Assembly: GCF_900107235.1 (NCBI RefSeq)
Contig: NZ_FNPF01000001.1
Span: forward strand, 248,001-312,000
Length of the DNA: 64,000 bases
Direction of reading: 5' to 3'
DNA from: Citreimonas salinaria
Lineage (GTDB): Bacteria > Pseudomonadota > Alphaproteobacteria > Rhodobacterales > Rhodobacteraceae
Below, piece after piece: positions 34,302 through 42,398 of this stretch (position 1 is its first letter; every line of letters begins with the position of its first letter). A program made the position numbers and the translations under genes. The notes under the pieces were generated by a model that was given only the letters and a program-made list of their open reading frames with translations, was not told the DNA's origin and ran no database searches.

Positions 34302-35009
34302 TCAAGCGCGGCGCAGGCGGCGCGACGTCGCCGGGTCGCGCTTTCGGCCGGCCTGCGCGGCCTCGACCAGCGCGCGGAACAGGGCGCGCTGGCGGCGGGC
34401 ATAGAAAAGGTGTTCCGGGTGCCATTGCACGCCCAGCGCGAAGGGCGGGCTGGCCCGTTCGACGGCCTGCACCATCCCGTGTTCGTCGCGGGCACAAACG
34501 CGCATTCCGATCCCGAGATCATCGACCGCCTGGCTGTGCAAAGCGTTGACGCGCATGGGTTCAGTGCCCGCGATCCGCGACAGGTGCGTGTCGGGCACGA
34601 CGTGGACGTTCCGTTTGGGCAGGATCGTGGTGATCTTGCGCTGGTTCAGCCGCGACCATGCGTCCTGCTCGAGCGTACCCTGCAGCGCGACGTTCAGCAT
34701 CTGCGCCCCCCGGCAGATGCCCAGAACGGGCACGCCCTGGGCCAGCGCCTCTTCGGCCAGCCGCCGTTCCAGCGTGTCGCGCCGCGCGTCCAGCCGCGCG
34801 GTCACGCGCAGGGTCTGGCCGTAGAGCGCGGGCGAGATGTCGTCGCCGCCACCGATGATCAGCCCGTCGACCGAGGGCAGGTCCGCCGCGCGGCCGACGC
34901 CCCAGCGCAAAGCGCGCCCGCCCGCGAGCCACACGTTCAGCGCCACCAGCGGAAAGACCCGCCACCCCGAAAGCTGGGAGGTCGTCACCGCGATCACCGG
35001 CCTGCTCAT
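34302..35009 (-). CDS. Class I glutamine amidotransferase-like hydrolase (PuuD/peptidase C26 type)
   Basis: 235 residues. The nucleophile elbow VLGICRGAQMLN and the His-Glu pair in VQWHPEHLFY are intact; GLIIGGGDDISPALYG is typical of gamma-glutamyl-GABA hydrolase-like proteins. It probably cleaves a gamma-glutamyl amide bond. Its start overlaps the stop of the amidoligase by four bases. This amidoligase/amidotransferase pairing is known from comparative genomics (Iyer, Aravind and colleagues) as a predicted peptide- or metabolite-tagging module, mostly untested. Confidence 0.87.
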   Translation of the reverse strand: MSRPVIAVTTSQLSGWRVFPLVALNVWLAGGRALRWGVGRAADLPSVDGLIIGGGDDISPALYGQTLRVTARLDARRDTLERRLAEEALAQGVPVLGICRGAQMLNVALQGTLEQDAWSRLNQRKITTILPKRNVHVVPDTHLSRIAGTEPMRVNALHSQAVDDLGIGMRVCARDEHGMVQAVERASPPFALGVQWHPEHLFYARRQRALFRALVEAAQAGRKRDPATSRRLRRA

Positions 35010-35944
35010 GCAGCGACCCCGGTGCCCAGGATGTTGCCGACCTGCCGGGCCCAGTCGTCGCGCGATTCCCGCGTCGTCCGGTGTTCGCGCCATGCGGCGC
35101 ACAACGCGTCTGTCATTGCGGAATCATCGGCGACACGCTCGATGGCCAGCCAGTCGGCCCAAGGCTCGGCCAGGCTCCAGCCGGGTTCGTCGATCCGGCA
35201 ATCGGGCAGGCGAAAATGGTAGGCGGGACGACCGCCGATAGTCCGCGCGCGTGGAAATGCCTGCTCGTAGGCGTCGGGCACGGCGTCGCGCAGCAGCGGC
35301 AGAAGGTCCAGCCCGTGGTTCCGGCTTTGGGTGTGGCGCGCATAGAGGCGCGCCAGTCCGGCAAGCGTGTCCGGCGGTGCATCGACCAGGTCGTCGGTCA
35401 GTGGGGCCGGCCACGGATCGACGAAGGGCAGGATGCGGCGGGTGATGTCGATCCGGCGCCGGGTCCTGAGCCAGTCCTCGGCAAGGCCGAAGGCGCGGGC
35501 GACGCGGACGACGCGCATGTCGTCGCCGCTGCGCGCCGGGTTGAGGTGGACGCCGAAGCCCAGCAGCGCGCCGTGTCGCGACCCCAGCGCGCCGGCCCGG
35601 CGCAGGTCTTCGCGCAGGGCGTCCAGCGTCGCGAGCGCGCGGGGTGTCAGCGGGTCGGTCACGATCTCGACGGGAATCAGGCCGCGCAGAGCATCCAGCC
35701 CCTGCTGGACCAGCCGGCCGCCGCCCAGCTTGCGCAACGCCGTGTCGAGCTCGACCCGGAGATCACCCAGCGCGCTGTCGTGCAGGACCACCACGTGCGG
35801 TGCCGAACGTTCGAACCCGCCGCCCAGCCGGTGGCAGGCGATCTCGGCCACCTCGATCTCCGTCAGGCCGGCCAGTTCGATCTCGACGCCGCACAGGCGC
35901 TCCGCGCCGGGCAGCGGCGGGAAGGGGTCATCCGGACGGCTCAT
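35006..35944 (-). CDS. Amidoligase-family protein (COOH-NH2 ligase fold)
   Basis: 312 residues. GVEIELAGLTE near the N-terminus, the GFGVHLNPA block near residue 150 and a catalytic-looking NHGLDLLPLL stretch match the amidoligase_2 family, related in fold to glutamine synthetase and gamma-glutamylcysteine ligase. It would use ATP to join a carboxyl and an amine; the partners are unknown. ATG 35944 is the first start after an empty spacer and begins the four-gene minus-strand run (amidoligase, amidotransferase, dehydrogenase, photolyase). Confidence 0.8.
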   Translation of the reverse strand: MSRPDDPFPPLPGAERLCGVEIELAGLTEIEVAEIACHRLGGGFERSAPHVVVLHDSALGDLRVELDTALRKLGGGRLVQQGLDALRGLIPVEIVTDPLTPRALATLDALREDLRRAGALGSRHGALLGFGVHLNPARSGDDMRVVRVARAFGLAEDWLRTRRRIDITRRILPFVDPWPAPLTDDLVDAPPDTLAGLARLYARHTQSRNHGLDLLPLLRDAVPDAYEQAFPRARTIGGRPAYHFRLPDCRIDEPGWSLAEPWADWLAIERVADDSAMTDALCAAWREHRTTRESRDDWARQVGNILGTGVAA

Positions 35945-36031
35945 GCTGCGGCAACCCCACGATTTCGCCCAAGGTTCCGCGAGCGGGCGTCGGACCCGCG
36001 AAAACTTGAACGATTCTTTACGGGCGGTCCC

Positions 36032-36056
36032 GGAACGGCATTGGCGCCGGCGTGTT
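36032..36056 (+). promoter_or_regulatory. EcfG (general stress sigma factor) promoter of the DUF1328 gene
   Basis: GGAAC at 36032, 17 bases, then GTT at 36054: an exact match to the EcfG promoter pattern GGAAC-N16/17-(C)GTT. It lies 31 bases before the start of a small membrane protein gene and about 1.4 kb from ecfG itself. Confidence 0.75.
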
Positions 36057-36087
36057 GACCGGCCTTAACCGCAGAGGGATCCGCGCC

Positions 36088-36285
36088 ATGCCTCACTGGA
36101 GCGCCATCTTCATCATGGCGGCGATCATCTCGGCGTTGTTCGCATTCGGCGGATTCGCCGGCGGGACGGCCGCGATCGCCGAGATACTGTTCTATTTCTT
36201 CCTCGCCGTCCTGGGCGCCGCGTTCGCCCTGCGCGCGGCACAGCGCGACGACAGGAACGATCACGACGACTTGGGCCGCGGCTGA
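36088..36285 (+). CDS. DUF1328 small membrane protein (YtjA-like)
   Basis: 65 residues with two transmembrane helices (AIFIMAAIISALFAFGGFAGG and AEILFYFFLAVLGAAFAL) and a charged tail. It matches the DUF1328 family, frequent in general-stress regulons, function unknown. ATG 36088 follows GAGGG. A perfect EcfG promoter lies just upstream, so expression under general stress is expected. Confidence 0.82.
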   Translation: MPHWSAIFIMAAIISALFAFGGFAGGTAAIAEILFYFFLAVLGAAFALRAAQRDDRNDHDDLGRG

Positions 36286-36338
36286 ACCCAGCCTTCGCGC
36301 GGACGCCCCCAGCGCCCACACGCAGCAGGCAGACGCTC

Positions 36339-37148
36339 TCAGGCCCTCAGCGTCTCGGTGGACGAGAAGAACATCGCCTGGCTTACCGCCGAGCGCACCT
36401 GGTCTTCCTTGTAGGGCTTCGAGATCAGGAAGGCGGGCTCCGGCCCCTCGCCGGTCAGCAGGCGCTCGGGGTAGGCGGTGATGAACACGACCGGGATGTC
36501 GCCGTGTTTCTCGAGGATCCGGTTGACGGCGTCGATGCCGCTGGACATGTCGGCGAGCTGGATGTCGGACAGGATGAGTTCGGGCTTTTCCTGATCGGCC
36601 AGCGCGACGGCGGCTTCCTCGGTGCTGGCGGTGCCGGTGATGCGGTGGCCCATCTCGGCCACGATTCCCTCGAGATCGACGGCGATGATCGCCTCGTCCT
36701 CGATGATCATCACCTTGCCGGCGACCGACTTGGCCATTTCCTGGAAAGCGATGTCGACCAGCGACACGGCCTCGTCGCGCGGGATGTCCATGATCGCGGC
36801 GATGTCGTCGTAATCCATGTCCTCGATCGTGTAGAGCAGCAGCGCCTCGCGCGTGTTCGAGGTCAGCTTGGCCAGGTGGCGCTGCGCCTTGCCGGTCAGG
36901 CCGGTTTCCTCGTCGTCCATGTAGCCGCCCAGCGTCGACCAGATCGTGTGGAAGACCTTGAACAGCGCCGGCTTCGCACCCAGCGACCGGTGATACGCGG
37001 CCGGATCGTCCAGAATCGCCTCGAGCGCTGCCATGGCGTAGGTGTCGCCCCGTTCCTGCGACCCGGTCAGTGCGCGCGCGTAGCGGCGCAAGTATGGCAG
37101 GTTCTGCCCGACTTCCCCGGCCAGGTCGGTAGAATTTTCGTCGCTCAT
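36339..37148 (-). CDS. phyR: General stress response regulator PhyR
   Basis: 269 residues: a sigma-factor mimic domain (about 1-140, LPYLRRYARALTGSQERGD through DIPRDEAVSLVDIAFQEMAK) and a C-terminal receiver (about 145-265) with phosphoacceptor Asp195 (LSDIQLAD), Thr224 and Lys244. When phosphorylated, the mimic domain binds NepR and releases EcfG. It is divergent from nepR-ecfG; a GGAAC also faces this gene in the shared spacer, but the matching -10 is imperfect. Confidence 0.96.
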   Translation of the reverse strand: MSDENSTDLAGEVGQNLPYLRRYARALTGSQERGDTYAMAALEAILDDPAAYHRSLGAKPALFKVFHTIWSTLGGYMDDEETGLTGKAQRHLAKLTSNTREALLLYTIEDMDYDDIAAIMDIPRDEAVSLVDIAFQEMAKSVAGKVMIIEDEAIIAVDLEGIVAEMGHRITGTASTEEAAVALADQEKPELILSDIQLADMSSGIDAVNRILEKHGDIPVVFITAYPERLLTGEGPEPAFLISKPYKEDQVRSAVSQAMFFSSTETLRA

Positions 37149-37178
37149 CTCGTCTTTCCTGTTATTTGGTATAGGTAT

Positions 37179-37203
37179 GGAACCGAAGCGCCCCGCGGGA
37201 GTT
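37179..37203 (+). promoter_or_regulatory. EcfG promoter of nepR-ecfG
   Basis: GGAAC at 37179, 17 bases, then GTT at 37201, in the phyR-nepR spacer and pointing at nepR. This gives positive autoregulation of the stress sigma factor. A second GGAAC on the minus strand (37210-37206) points at phyR with a CTT instead of GTT at the right distance. Confidence 0.8.
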
Positions 37204-37250
37204 TGGTTCCCCGGTGGCGGGAAGACCTGGAGATCGGCATAGCCCTCAAC

Positions 37251-37436
37251 ATGACGCAACAGAACAGTTCATCAAGACTTCAATCGCAGATCGACCGTAA
37301 CCTCAAGCGGGCCTACGATGATGTGTTGAACGAAGACGTGCCCGACCGCTTCCACGAACTGCTTGCGCGGCTGCGCAACTCCGACGGTTCGGGCGAACCC
37401 GCCCGCGGGGCCGAGGAGCCGCGCGCCGATGAGTGA
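37251..37436 (+). CDS. nepR: Anti-sigma factor NepR
   Basis: 61 residues. The helix pair typical of NepR is visible: LQSQIDRNLKRAYDDVLNED followed by VPDRFHELLARLR. It holds EcfG inactive until phospho-PhyR takes it away. Its stop overlaps the ecfG start by eight bases, which fits coupled translation of sigma and anti-sigma factors. Confidence 0.9.
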   Translation: MTQQNSSSRLQSQIDRNLKRAYDDVLNEDVPDRFHELLARLRNSDGSGEPARGAEEPRADE

Positions 37437-37995
37437 TGCCCCCGAGACGCGCGACCCGCGCGACGAGATCGTCGAGCACCTGGGCGCCATGCGCGCCTTT
37501 GCGATCTCGCTGACGCGGAACGGATCGCTGGCCGACGACATGGTGCAGGACGCGCTGGTCAAGGCCTGGACCAACATGGACAAGTTCCAGCGCGGCACCA
37601 ACATGCGCGCATGGTTGTTCACCATCCTGCGCAACACGTTCTATTCGCATTACCGCCGCCGCCGGCGCGAGGTCGAGGATGTCGACAACGTCATGGCGGA
37701 CAGCCTGGCGCAGAAGCCCGACCATGACGGCCGGCTTCAGATGAACGATTTCAATGCGGCCTTCGACAAGCTCAACGAAGAGCAGCGCGAGGCGCTGATC
37801 CTCGTCGGCGCCGGCGGCTTTTCCTACGAGGAAGCGGCCGCGACCTGCGGTGTCGCCGTCGGGACCGTGAAAAGCCGCGTCAACCGGGCGCGCGCGCGGT
37901 TGGCCGAGCTGATGCAGTTGAACGAAGGCGAGGCGCTGGAAGCGACCGATCAGGTGACCAGGGGAATCGTAGCGTCGAACCCGAGCGCAGCGTGA
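37429..37995 (+). CDS. ecfG: EcfG-type RNA polymerase sigma factor (general stress response)
   Basis: 188 residues with region 2 (MRAFAISLTRNGSLADDMVQDALVKAWTN pattern, with RGTNMRAWLFTILRNTFYS) and region 4 (LNEEQREALILVGAGGFSYEEAA, GTVKSRVNRARARL). Organisation with nepR and phyR identifies it as EcfG. It directs transcription from GGAAC-N16/17-GTT promoters, two of which are seen within this locus. The start overlaps nepR and the stop overlaps the kinase gene (GTGA). Confidence 0.94.
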   Translation: MSDAPETRDPRDEIVEHLGAMRAFAISLTRNGSLADDMVQDALVKAWTNMDKFQRGTNMRAWLFTILRNTFYSHYRRRRREVEDVDNVMADSLAQKPDHDGRLQMNDFNAAFDKLNEEQREALILVGAGGFSYEEAAATCGVAVGTVKSRVNRARARLAELMQLNEGEALEATDQVTRGIVASNPSAA

Positions 37996-39749
37996 CCGCA
38001 AAGGGCCTCGAGTTGCGCGTCAGGACATTCCTGCGTCGGCTTCCGGTCCAGTTGATCGCCCTTCTGACGCTCGCGCTTTTCCCGCTCGGCGTGATCTCGC
38101 TCTACCAGACCGGCGTGGTTCTGGAGGAGGCGCGGGAACGCAATCGCGCCACGCTGATGGAGCGAACGGTGGCGGCGGGAACGCTCGCACGCGAACTGAT
38201 CCAGCGCGCCTCCGGGGCATCCCAGGCACTTGGCTCGGCGGTTGTCGGGATGGACATCGGTGCCTGCGCCGAGGCGCTGGACCGGTTCGTCGCCGCGGAC
38301 GGCGACTTCCTGTCCGCGCGCTTCCATGCGGTCGACGGGCGGCTTCTCTGCCAGTCCCGCGGCACCGGGCCGGCCGAGCGCGCCGCTGTCAGCCGGCTTG
38401 GGCCCGACATCCAACCCGCCGAGATGGAAATCTCGATCCGTCCGGCCAGTGAAAGCTACGGCACGCCGGTCATCCGCGTGGCCCGCCCGGTCCGGGACGA
38501 CGGCGGGCTGATCGGCTTCATTTCCCTGTCGATCCCGCTTCGGATCGCCGAGGCGCTGATCGCGACTTCACAACGGGCGACCGGGAACAACCTTCGGCTG
38601 GCGGTCGTCGCCCGCGACGGCGTGGTGCTGGCCTCGTCGCACGAAAGCGCCGGGAATGGCGGATACCTGCCCCGCGCCATGTCCGCCGAGACCCTGTTCG
38701 AACTGCAGGGCGCGACATTCGAGGCAGAGGCCGGAAACGGCGAGACTCGCGTCTTCGCCGTCAGCCGCATGATCAACGGCCAAGCGGCGCTGGTGGGAAG
38801 CTGGCCGCAGCGCGCCGTTCTGGGCCAGGACTGGACATTGGCGACGCTCGCGCCGCTGATCTTTCCGATCCTGATGTGGGTGATCGGCACGATAGTCGCC
38901 TATTTCGGGCTGCAGCGCCTGGTGATCCGCCACATCACGGCGCTGCGCAGCGCTATGCGGCAACTTGCCCTCGGAGAGCTGCGCGGCGGCCGGATCGAGC
39001 TCGAGAACCCGCCGGAGGAGCTGCGCGAGACCGAGCGCGCCTTCAACCGGATGGTACTATTGCTAGCCCAGGCCGAGGCCAAGCAAGAGCAGGATCTGCG
39101 CGACAAGGAGGTCCTGCTGAAGGAAGTGCACCATCGCGTGAAGAACAACCTCCAGTTGATCGGCTCCATCATGAACATGCAGGCGCGCAATGCCCGCACG
39201 CCCGAGGCACGGCGCGTTCTGGACAGCCTGCGCAACCGCGTGCGGGGCCTGGCGACGATGCACCGCACGTTGTATTCCAGCCCCGAGATGACCACCGTGC
39301 AGGCCGACGCCATGGTCGAGACGCTGGTTTCGGATCTGGCCGGAGGCGCCGCTCAACGACGGGTGGACGTGGTGACCCGGCTGGATCCAGTCGAGCTCTA
39401 CCCCGATCAGGCGGTGCCACTGTCCATGCTCGTGGCCGAAACCGTCACGAATGCGGTCAAGTACGTGGGACGCCGGGAGGACGGCGTGGCGCGAATCGAA
39501 GTGGATCTCGCGCACGACGAAAGCGAACTCGTGGTCCTGACGGTCGAGAACACCAAGGGCAGCGATTTGCACGTGTCAGACGACGGCGCCGAATCCTCCG
39601 GCGACGGGCTTGGCGCGCGGCTGATCAAGGCGTTTGAACAGCAGTTGCACGGACGATCGGAAGTCGTTGAATCCTCGGATTCATATCGTTTCGTCCTTCG
39701 ATTCCACCGGCGGGATTTCGACAACGACGATGCGGCTGTGCCTGCCTAG
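37992..39749 (+). CDS. Membrane sensor histidine kinase, HisKA_2 type (PhyK-like)
   Basis: 585 residues: a first transmembrane helix (about 20-42), a large periplasmic sensor region of about 250 residues, a second helix (LIFPILMWVIGTIVAYFG, near 295), a HAMP-like linker, a coiled coil, then a HisKA_2 domain with phospho-accepting EVHHRVKNNLQLIGS and a HATPase domain with LVAETVTNAVKYVG. It is encoded with ecfG by a GTGA overlap, so it is the likely kinase for PhyR. The periplasmic sensor has a disulfide-capable cysteine pair (GACAEAL, RLLCQSR). Signal unknown. Confidence 0.88.
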   Translation: MTAKGLELRVRTFLRRLPVQLIALLTLALFPLGVISLYQTGVVLEEARERNRATLMERTVAAGTLARELIQRASGASQALGSAVVGMDIGACAEALDRFVAADGDFLSARFHAVDGRLLCQSRGTGPAERAAVSRLGPDIQPAEMEISIRPASESYGTPVIRVARPVRDDGGLIGFISLSIPLRIAEALIATSQRATGNNLRLAVVARDGVVLASSHESAGNGGYLPRAMSAETLFELQGATFEAEAGNGETRVFAVSRMINGQAALVGSWPQRAVLGQDWTLATLAPLIFPILMWVIGTIVAYFGLQRLVIRHITALRSAMRQLALGELRGGRIELENPPEELRETERAFNRMVLLLAQAEAKQEQDLRDKEVLLKEVHHRVKNNLQLIGSIMNMQARNARTPEARRVLDSLRNRVRGLATMHRTLYSSPEMTTVQADAMVETLVSDLAGGAAQRRVDVVTRLDPVELYPDQAVPLSMLVAETVTNAVKYVGRREDGVARIEVDLAHDESELVVLTVENTKGSDLHVSDDGAESSGDGLGARLIKAFEQQLHGRSEVVESSDSYRFVLRFHRRDFDNDDAAVPA

Positions 39750-39879
39750 AAATTGGCACTCCCGCACGCGATCGCGCCCGAACGGGCCCCTTGGCGTCGT
39801 TGACTCGCGAAAAATTTCGTCGAAAGATCGTTAAATTAAGCACGGCAACGGAATCACGCGTTCCTGGTAATCCCACTGA

Positions 39880-39909
39880 TTGACAATCCGTCGGGCCCGA
39901 AGTTAGCCA
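39880..39909 (+). promoter_or_regulatory. Possible promoter of the exopolysaccharide glycosyl-phosphate transferase gene
   Basis: TTGACA at 39880 followed 17-18 bases later by TTAGCC/TAGCCA, in an AT-rich 216-base spacer that also has ATAGATATATTTAG. The -35 is perfect and the -10 weak. Confidence 0.35.
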
Positions 39910-39965
39910 TAGATATATTTAGTAAAAGTTTACAGACGGGTCCCGTTTGATGATGCGAGGGTGAT

Positions 39966-40622
39966 ATGTACGATTTGGCTGCTGCTCAGGACCTGTACCC
40001 GGAGGCGCTGCCGCTGGATACTTCGAGCCCTTCGCGAAGGGCATTCTTCATCGCAAAAAGAAGCTTCGACGTGGTGGTGAGCATCCTGCTGCTTCCCCTG
40101 CTTCTGATCTGCGCGGTCGCCTTGCTGGCGCTGAATCCGTTCTACAATCGAGGTCCGCTGTTCTTTCTGCAGACGCGCATGGGCCGGAACTGCAAGCCGT
40201 TCAAGGCGATCAAGTTTCGCAGCATGCGGCCGGCTGAACGCCTTTCGCGCGGTGCCGACGGGCCGTTGGACGCCGATCGTATCACGCCGCTCGGAAGCTT
40301 CCTTCGCAAGACCCGGATCGACGAGTTGCCGCAGATCATCAACGTCCTGCGCGGCGACATGAGCCTGATCGGCCCGAGGCCCGATTACTTCAGTCACGCC
40401 AGGCGCTATCTGCGCGAAATCCCGGGCTACAAGTCCAGGCATGTGGTGCGGCCCGGCATCAGCGGTCTGGCACAGACCGAGCTCGGATATGCCGTCGGAA
40501 TCGAGGCGACGCGCCGAAAGGTGCAGGCCGATCTCTACTACATCACCAACACGAACATGCGGTTGGAACTCTGGATCTTCTGGCGCACCCTGACGGTCGT
40601 GGCCAAGCGCGCCGGCTCCTGA
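39966..40622 (+). CDS. Exopolysaccharide initiating sugar-phosphate transferase (ExoY/WcaJ type)
   Basis: 218 residues. One N-terminal membrane segment (FDVVVSILLLPLLLICAVALLAL) is followed by the bacterial sugar transferase domain: FKAIKFRSM, TRIDELPQIINVLRGDMSLIGPRP, and RPGISGLAQ. It would transfer a hexose-1-phosphate to undecaprenyl phosphate to start polysaccharide synthesis. It is the short form without the N-terminal membrane domain, like ExoY. A strong terminator follows. The export gene next door on the other strand supports an exopolysaccharide role. Confidence 0.93.
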   Translation: MYDLAAAQDLYPEALPLDTSSPSRRAFFIAKRSFDVVVSILLLPLLLICAVALLALNPFYNRGPLFFLQTRMGRNCKPFKAIKFRSMRPAERLSRGADGPLDADRITPLGSFLRKTRIDELPQIINVLRGDMSLIGPRPDYFSHARRYLREIPGYKSRHVVRPGISGLAQTELGYAVGIEATRRKVQADLYYITNTNMRLELWIFWRTLTVVAKRAGS

Positions 40623-40649
40623 CCAACATCGCGACAACGGCAATTCAGG

Positions 40650-40672
40650 GGGCTGCTTCGGCGGCCCTTTTT
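40650..40672 (+). terminator. Rho-independent terminator after the sugar transferase gene
   Basis: Seven-pair stem GGGCTGC / GCGGCCC with a stable TTCG tetraloop, then five T. It lies 28 bases after the stop codon. Confidence 0.92.
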
Positions 40673-40787
40673 GATTGCGAATTGGGCACGCGTTCTTCGG
40701 TGAAGCGATTTCTCTCCGCAGAATGGAAATCCCCGGCCAGTCGCTATGCGTGGCCGGGGTTCGGACGATCCGCTCCTTGGGCCGCGA

Positions 40788-42176
40788 TCAGTTGGTGGCG
40801 GTCGCCTCCCGGATGAGAACCGGGAAAAATTGCTGCAGCGCGCGGTTCCACTTGGTGATCGGCTGCTCCTCGATGAACACGATGTCGCGCGGGCGCATCT
40901 CGAATTCGGTCGCGTTCATCATGTGGACGACGTTCGATGCATCGAGATGGTAGGCGATGATGCGTTCGATGCGACCTTCGTAAGCCCCGTCGCGCAGCAC
41001 GTAGATTTGCGACGGGTCGCCGGTTTCGGTGCTGAACCCGCCCTGATCGTACAGAACGTCGGCCAGGGACGCTGTGTGCCCGTAAGGCAGCGCAAAGCGC
41101 GACTGGTTGTTCACCTCGCCCACCAGATAGACATACTCGCGCTCGACGGCATCCAGATCGGTGCGCGCCCGGAACAGCGAACGCTGTTCGTCCAGTGCAG
41201 CACGGCGGCGGGCGATCTCGGCCTGCAGACGGGTCAGTGCGGCAGACTGCGTGGCTTCACGGCGCGCGATCACGTCAAGCCGCGACTGGTAGAACTGCAG
41301 CGCGCGGGTCAGGTCGTAGCTGGTGTCGACATAGATCGCGTCCCCATCGAGCAGAGCGGCATTGCCCAGCGACGGCTCGTCAAGAAGGACCTCGACGGGG
41401 ATCTGGTACAGCGTCCCGTCGCGGTAGATCCGGACGGACGCGAATTCCTCGTCGGTGACGGTCAGGCCGCCGGCTGCGGTCAGGGCGTCGCGCAGCGTCA
41501 CCGTGCTGAGCCCGATGGGCACGATCGTGGTCTGCCCGACAGCACCGCCGACGGTGGCGCGCTTCGAGTTGAACTCGGCCACTTCGAGGCTGAAGGACGG
41601 GTCGATCTGGTTGGAGACCAGCGTCTCGAACACGCGGTCCTCTGCCTGTTGCAGCGTCAGGCCCCCGATGTCGATTGTTCCAACCTCGGGGATGGCGATC
41701 GTGCCGTCGTCCCGGACGGTATAGCCCTGCCGCTGGCTCTGCGCCGCCAGCAGACCGGACAGTTGCTCAACGGTCGAGGCCGCCCCCCGCGTCGCCAGCA
41801 GGACAACGTCACCGACACCGATGCGATAGGGAGGAGGGTCGATCGACGGCAGCGGGCGCAGGTCGAGGGCCTCGCGCTGTTCTTCGGGAACGTAGGGCAT
41901 CGCGGGCAGCGCCGCTCCGGACATTTCGGACTGGCCGAGATCGGCGCCGACGAAGAACGCGTTCGGCAGGGATTTGGGGGCGTAGGGCGTCCGGTTGGCA
42001 CGCGCGACCTCTGCCGGGGTCAGCGGCACCACATCGACCACCGCGCCTTCGGCGACGGTCCGGACGGACGGGCTTTTGTAGGTGATGCCGCACCCGGACA
42101 CCGCCAGCGCCATTGCCAGCGCCACCGCACGCGGCGCGTTGCCCGGAAGTAGACTGTCTTTGCCTGCCTTGATCAT
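40788..42176 (-). CDS. Polysaccharide export lipoprotein (Wza-like)
   Basis: 462 residues. A lipoprotein signal (MALAVSGC, lipobox cysteine) is followed by a polysaccharide-export domain (YRIGVGDVVLLATRG), SLBB-type beta-grasp units (VTLRDALTAAGGLTV and YGHTASLADVLYDQGGFS) and a coiled coil near 300-350. This is the outer-membrane channel of capsule/exopolysaccharide export. ATG 42176 has AGGA eight bases upstream; an earlier in-frame ATG (42185) has none at the right distance. No Wzc-type kinase or flippase is in view. Confidence 0.9.
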   Translation of the reverse strand: MIKAGKDSLLPGNAPRAVALAMALAVSGCGITYKSPSVRTVAEGAVVDVVPLTPAEVARANRTPYAPKSLPNAFFVGADLGQSEMSGAALPAMPYVPEEQREALDLRPLPSIDPPPYRIGVGDVVLLATRGAASTVEQLSGLLAAQSQRQGYTVRDDGTIAIPEVGTIDIGGLTLQQAEDRVFETLVSNQIDPSFSLEVAEFNSKRATVGGAVGQTTIVPIGLSTVTLRDALTAAGGLTVTDEEFASVRIYRDGTLYQIPVEVLLDEPSLGNAALLDGDAIYVDTSYDLTRALQFYQSRLDVIARREATQSAALTRLQAEIARRRAALDEQRSLFRARTDLDAVEREYVYLVGEVNNQSRFALPYGHTASLADVLYDQGGFSTETGDPSQIYVLRDGAYEGRIERIIAYHLDASNVVHMMNATEFEMRPRDIVFIEEQPITKWNRALQQFFPVLIREATATN

Positions 42177-42398
42177 CACCGCCATCCTGCCATTTCGATC
42201 GAGCGCCACGGCGACAGCGAGCACAAGCAGGTCGGCGCGGCAGAGACCGCCCGTCGACCCGCGCCCAACGATCGCACGCGACTTCCAGAACGGTTTAGCG
42301 GAAAGCTGCCGCGACTCGCAGGGAGGCGGGCCAACTTCGGGGTTTTTCGACGCTCCCGTGCCCAATGTGCCACAGACCGCACGATGTCTTGCGGCACG

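Noticed and set aside
37186-37210. EcfG promoter pointing at phyR
   Set aside because: GGAAC is present on the minus strand, but the -10 triplet is CTT rather than GTT at the allowed distance, so it is not called as a feature.
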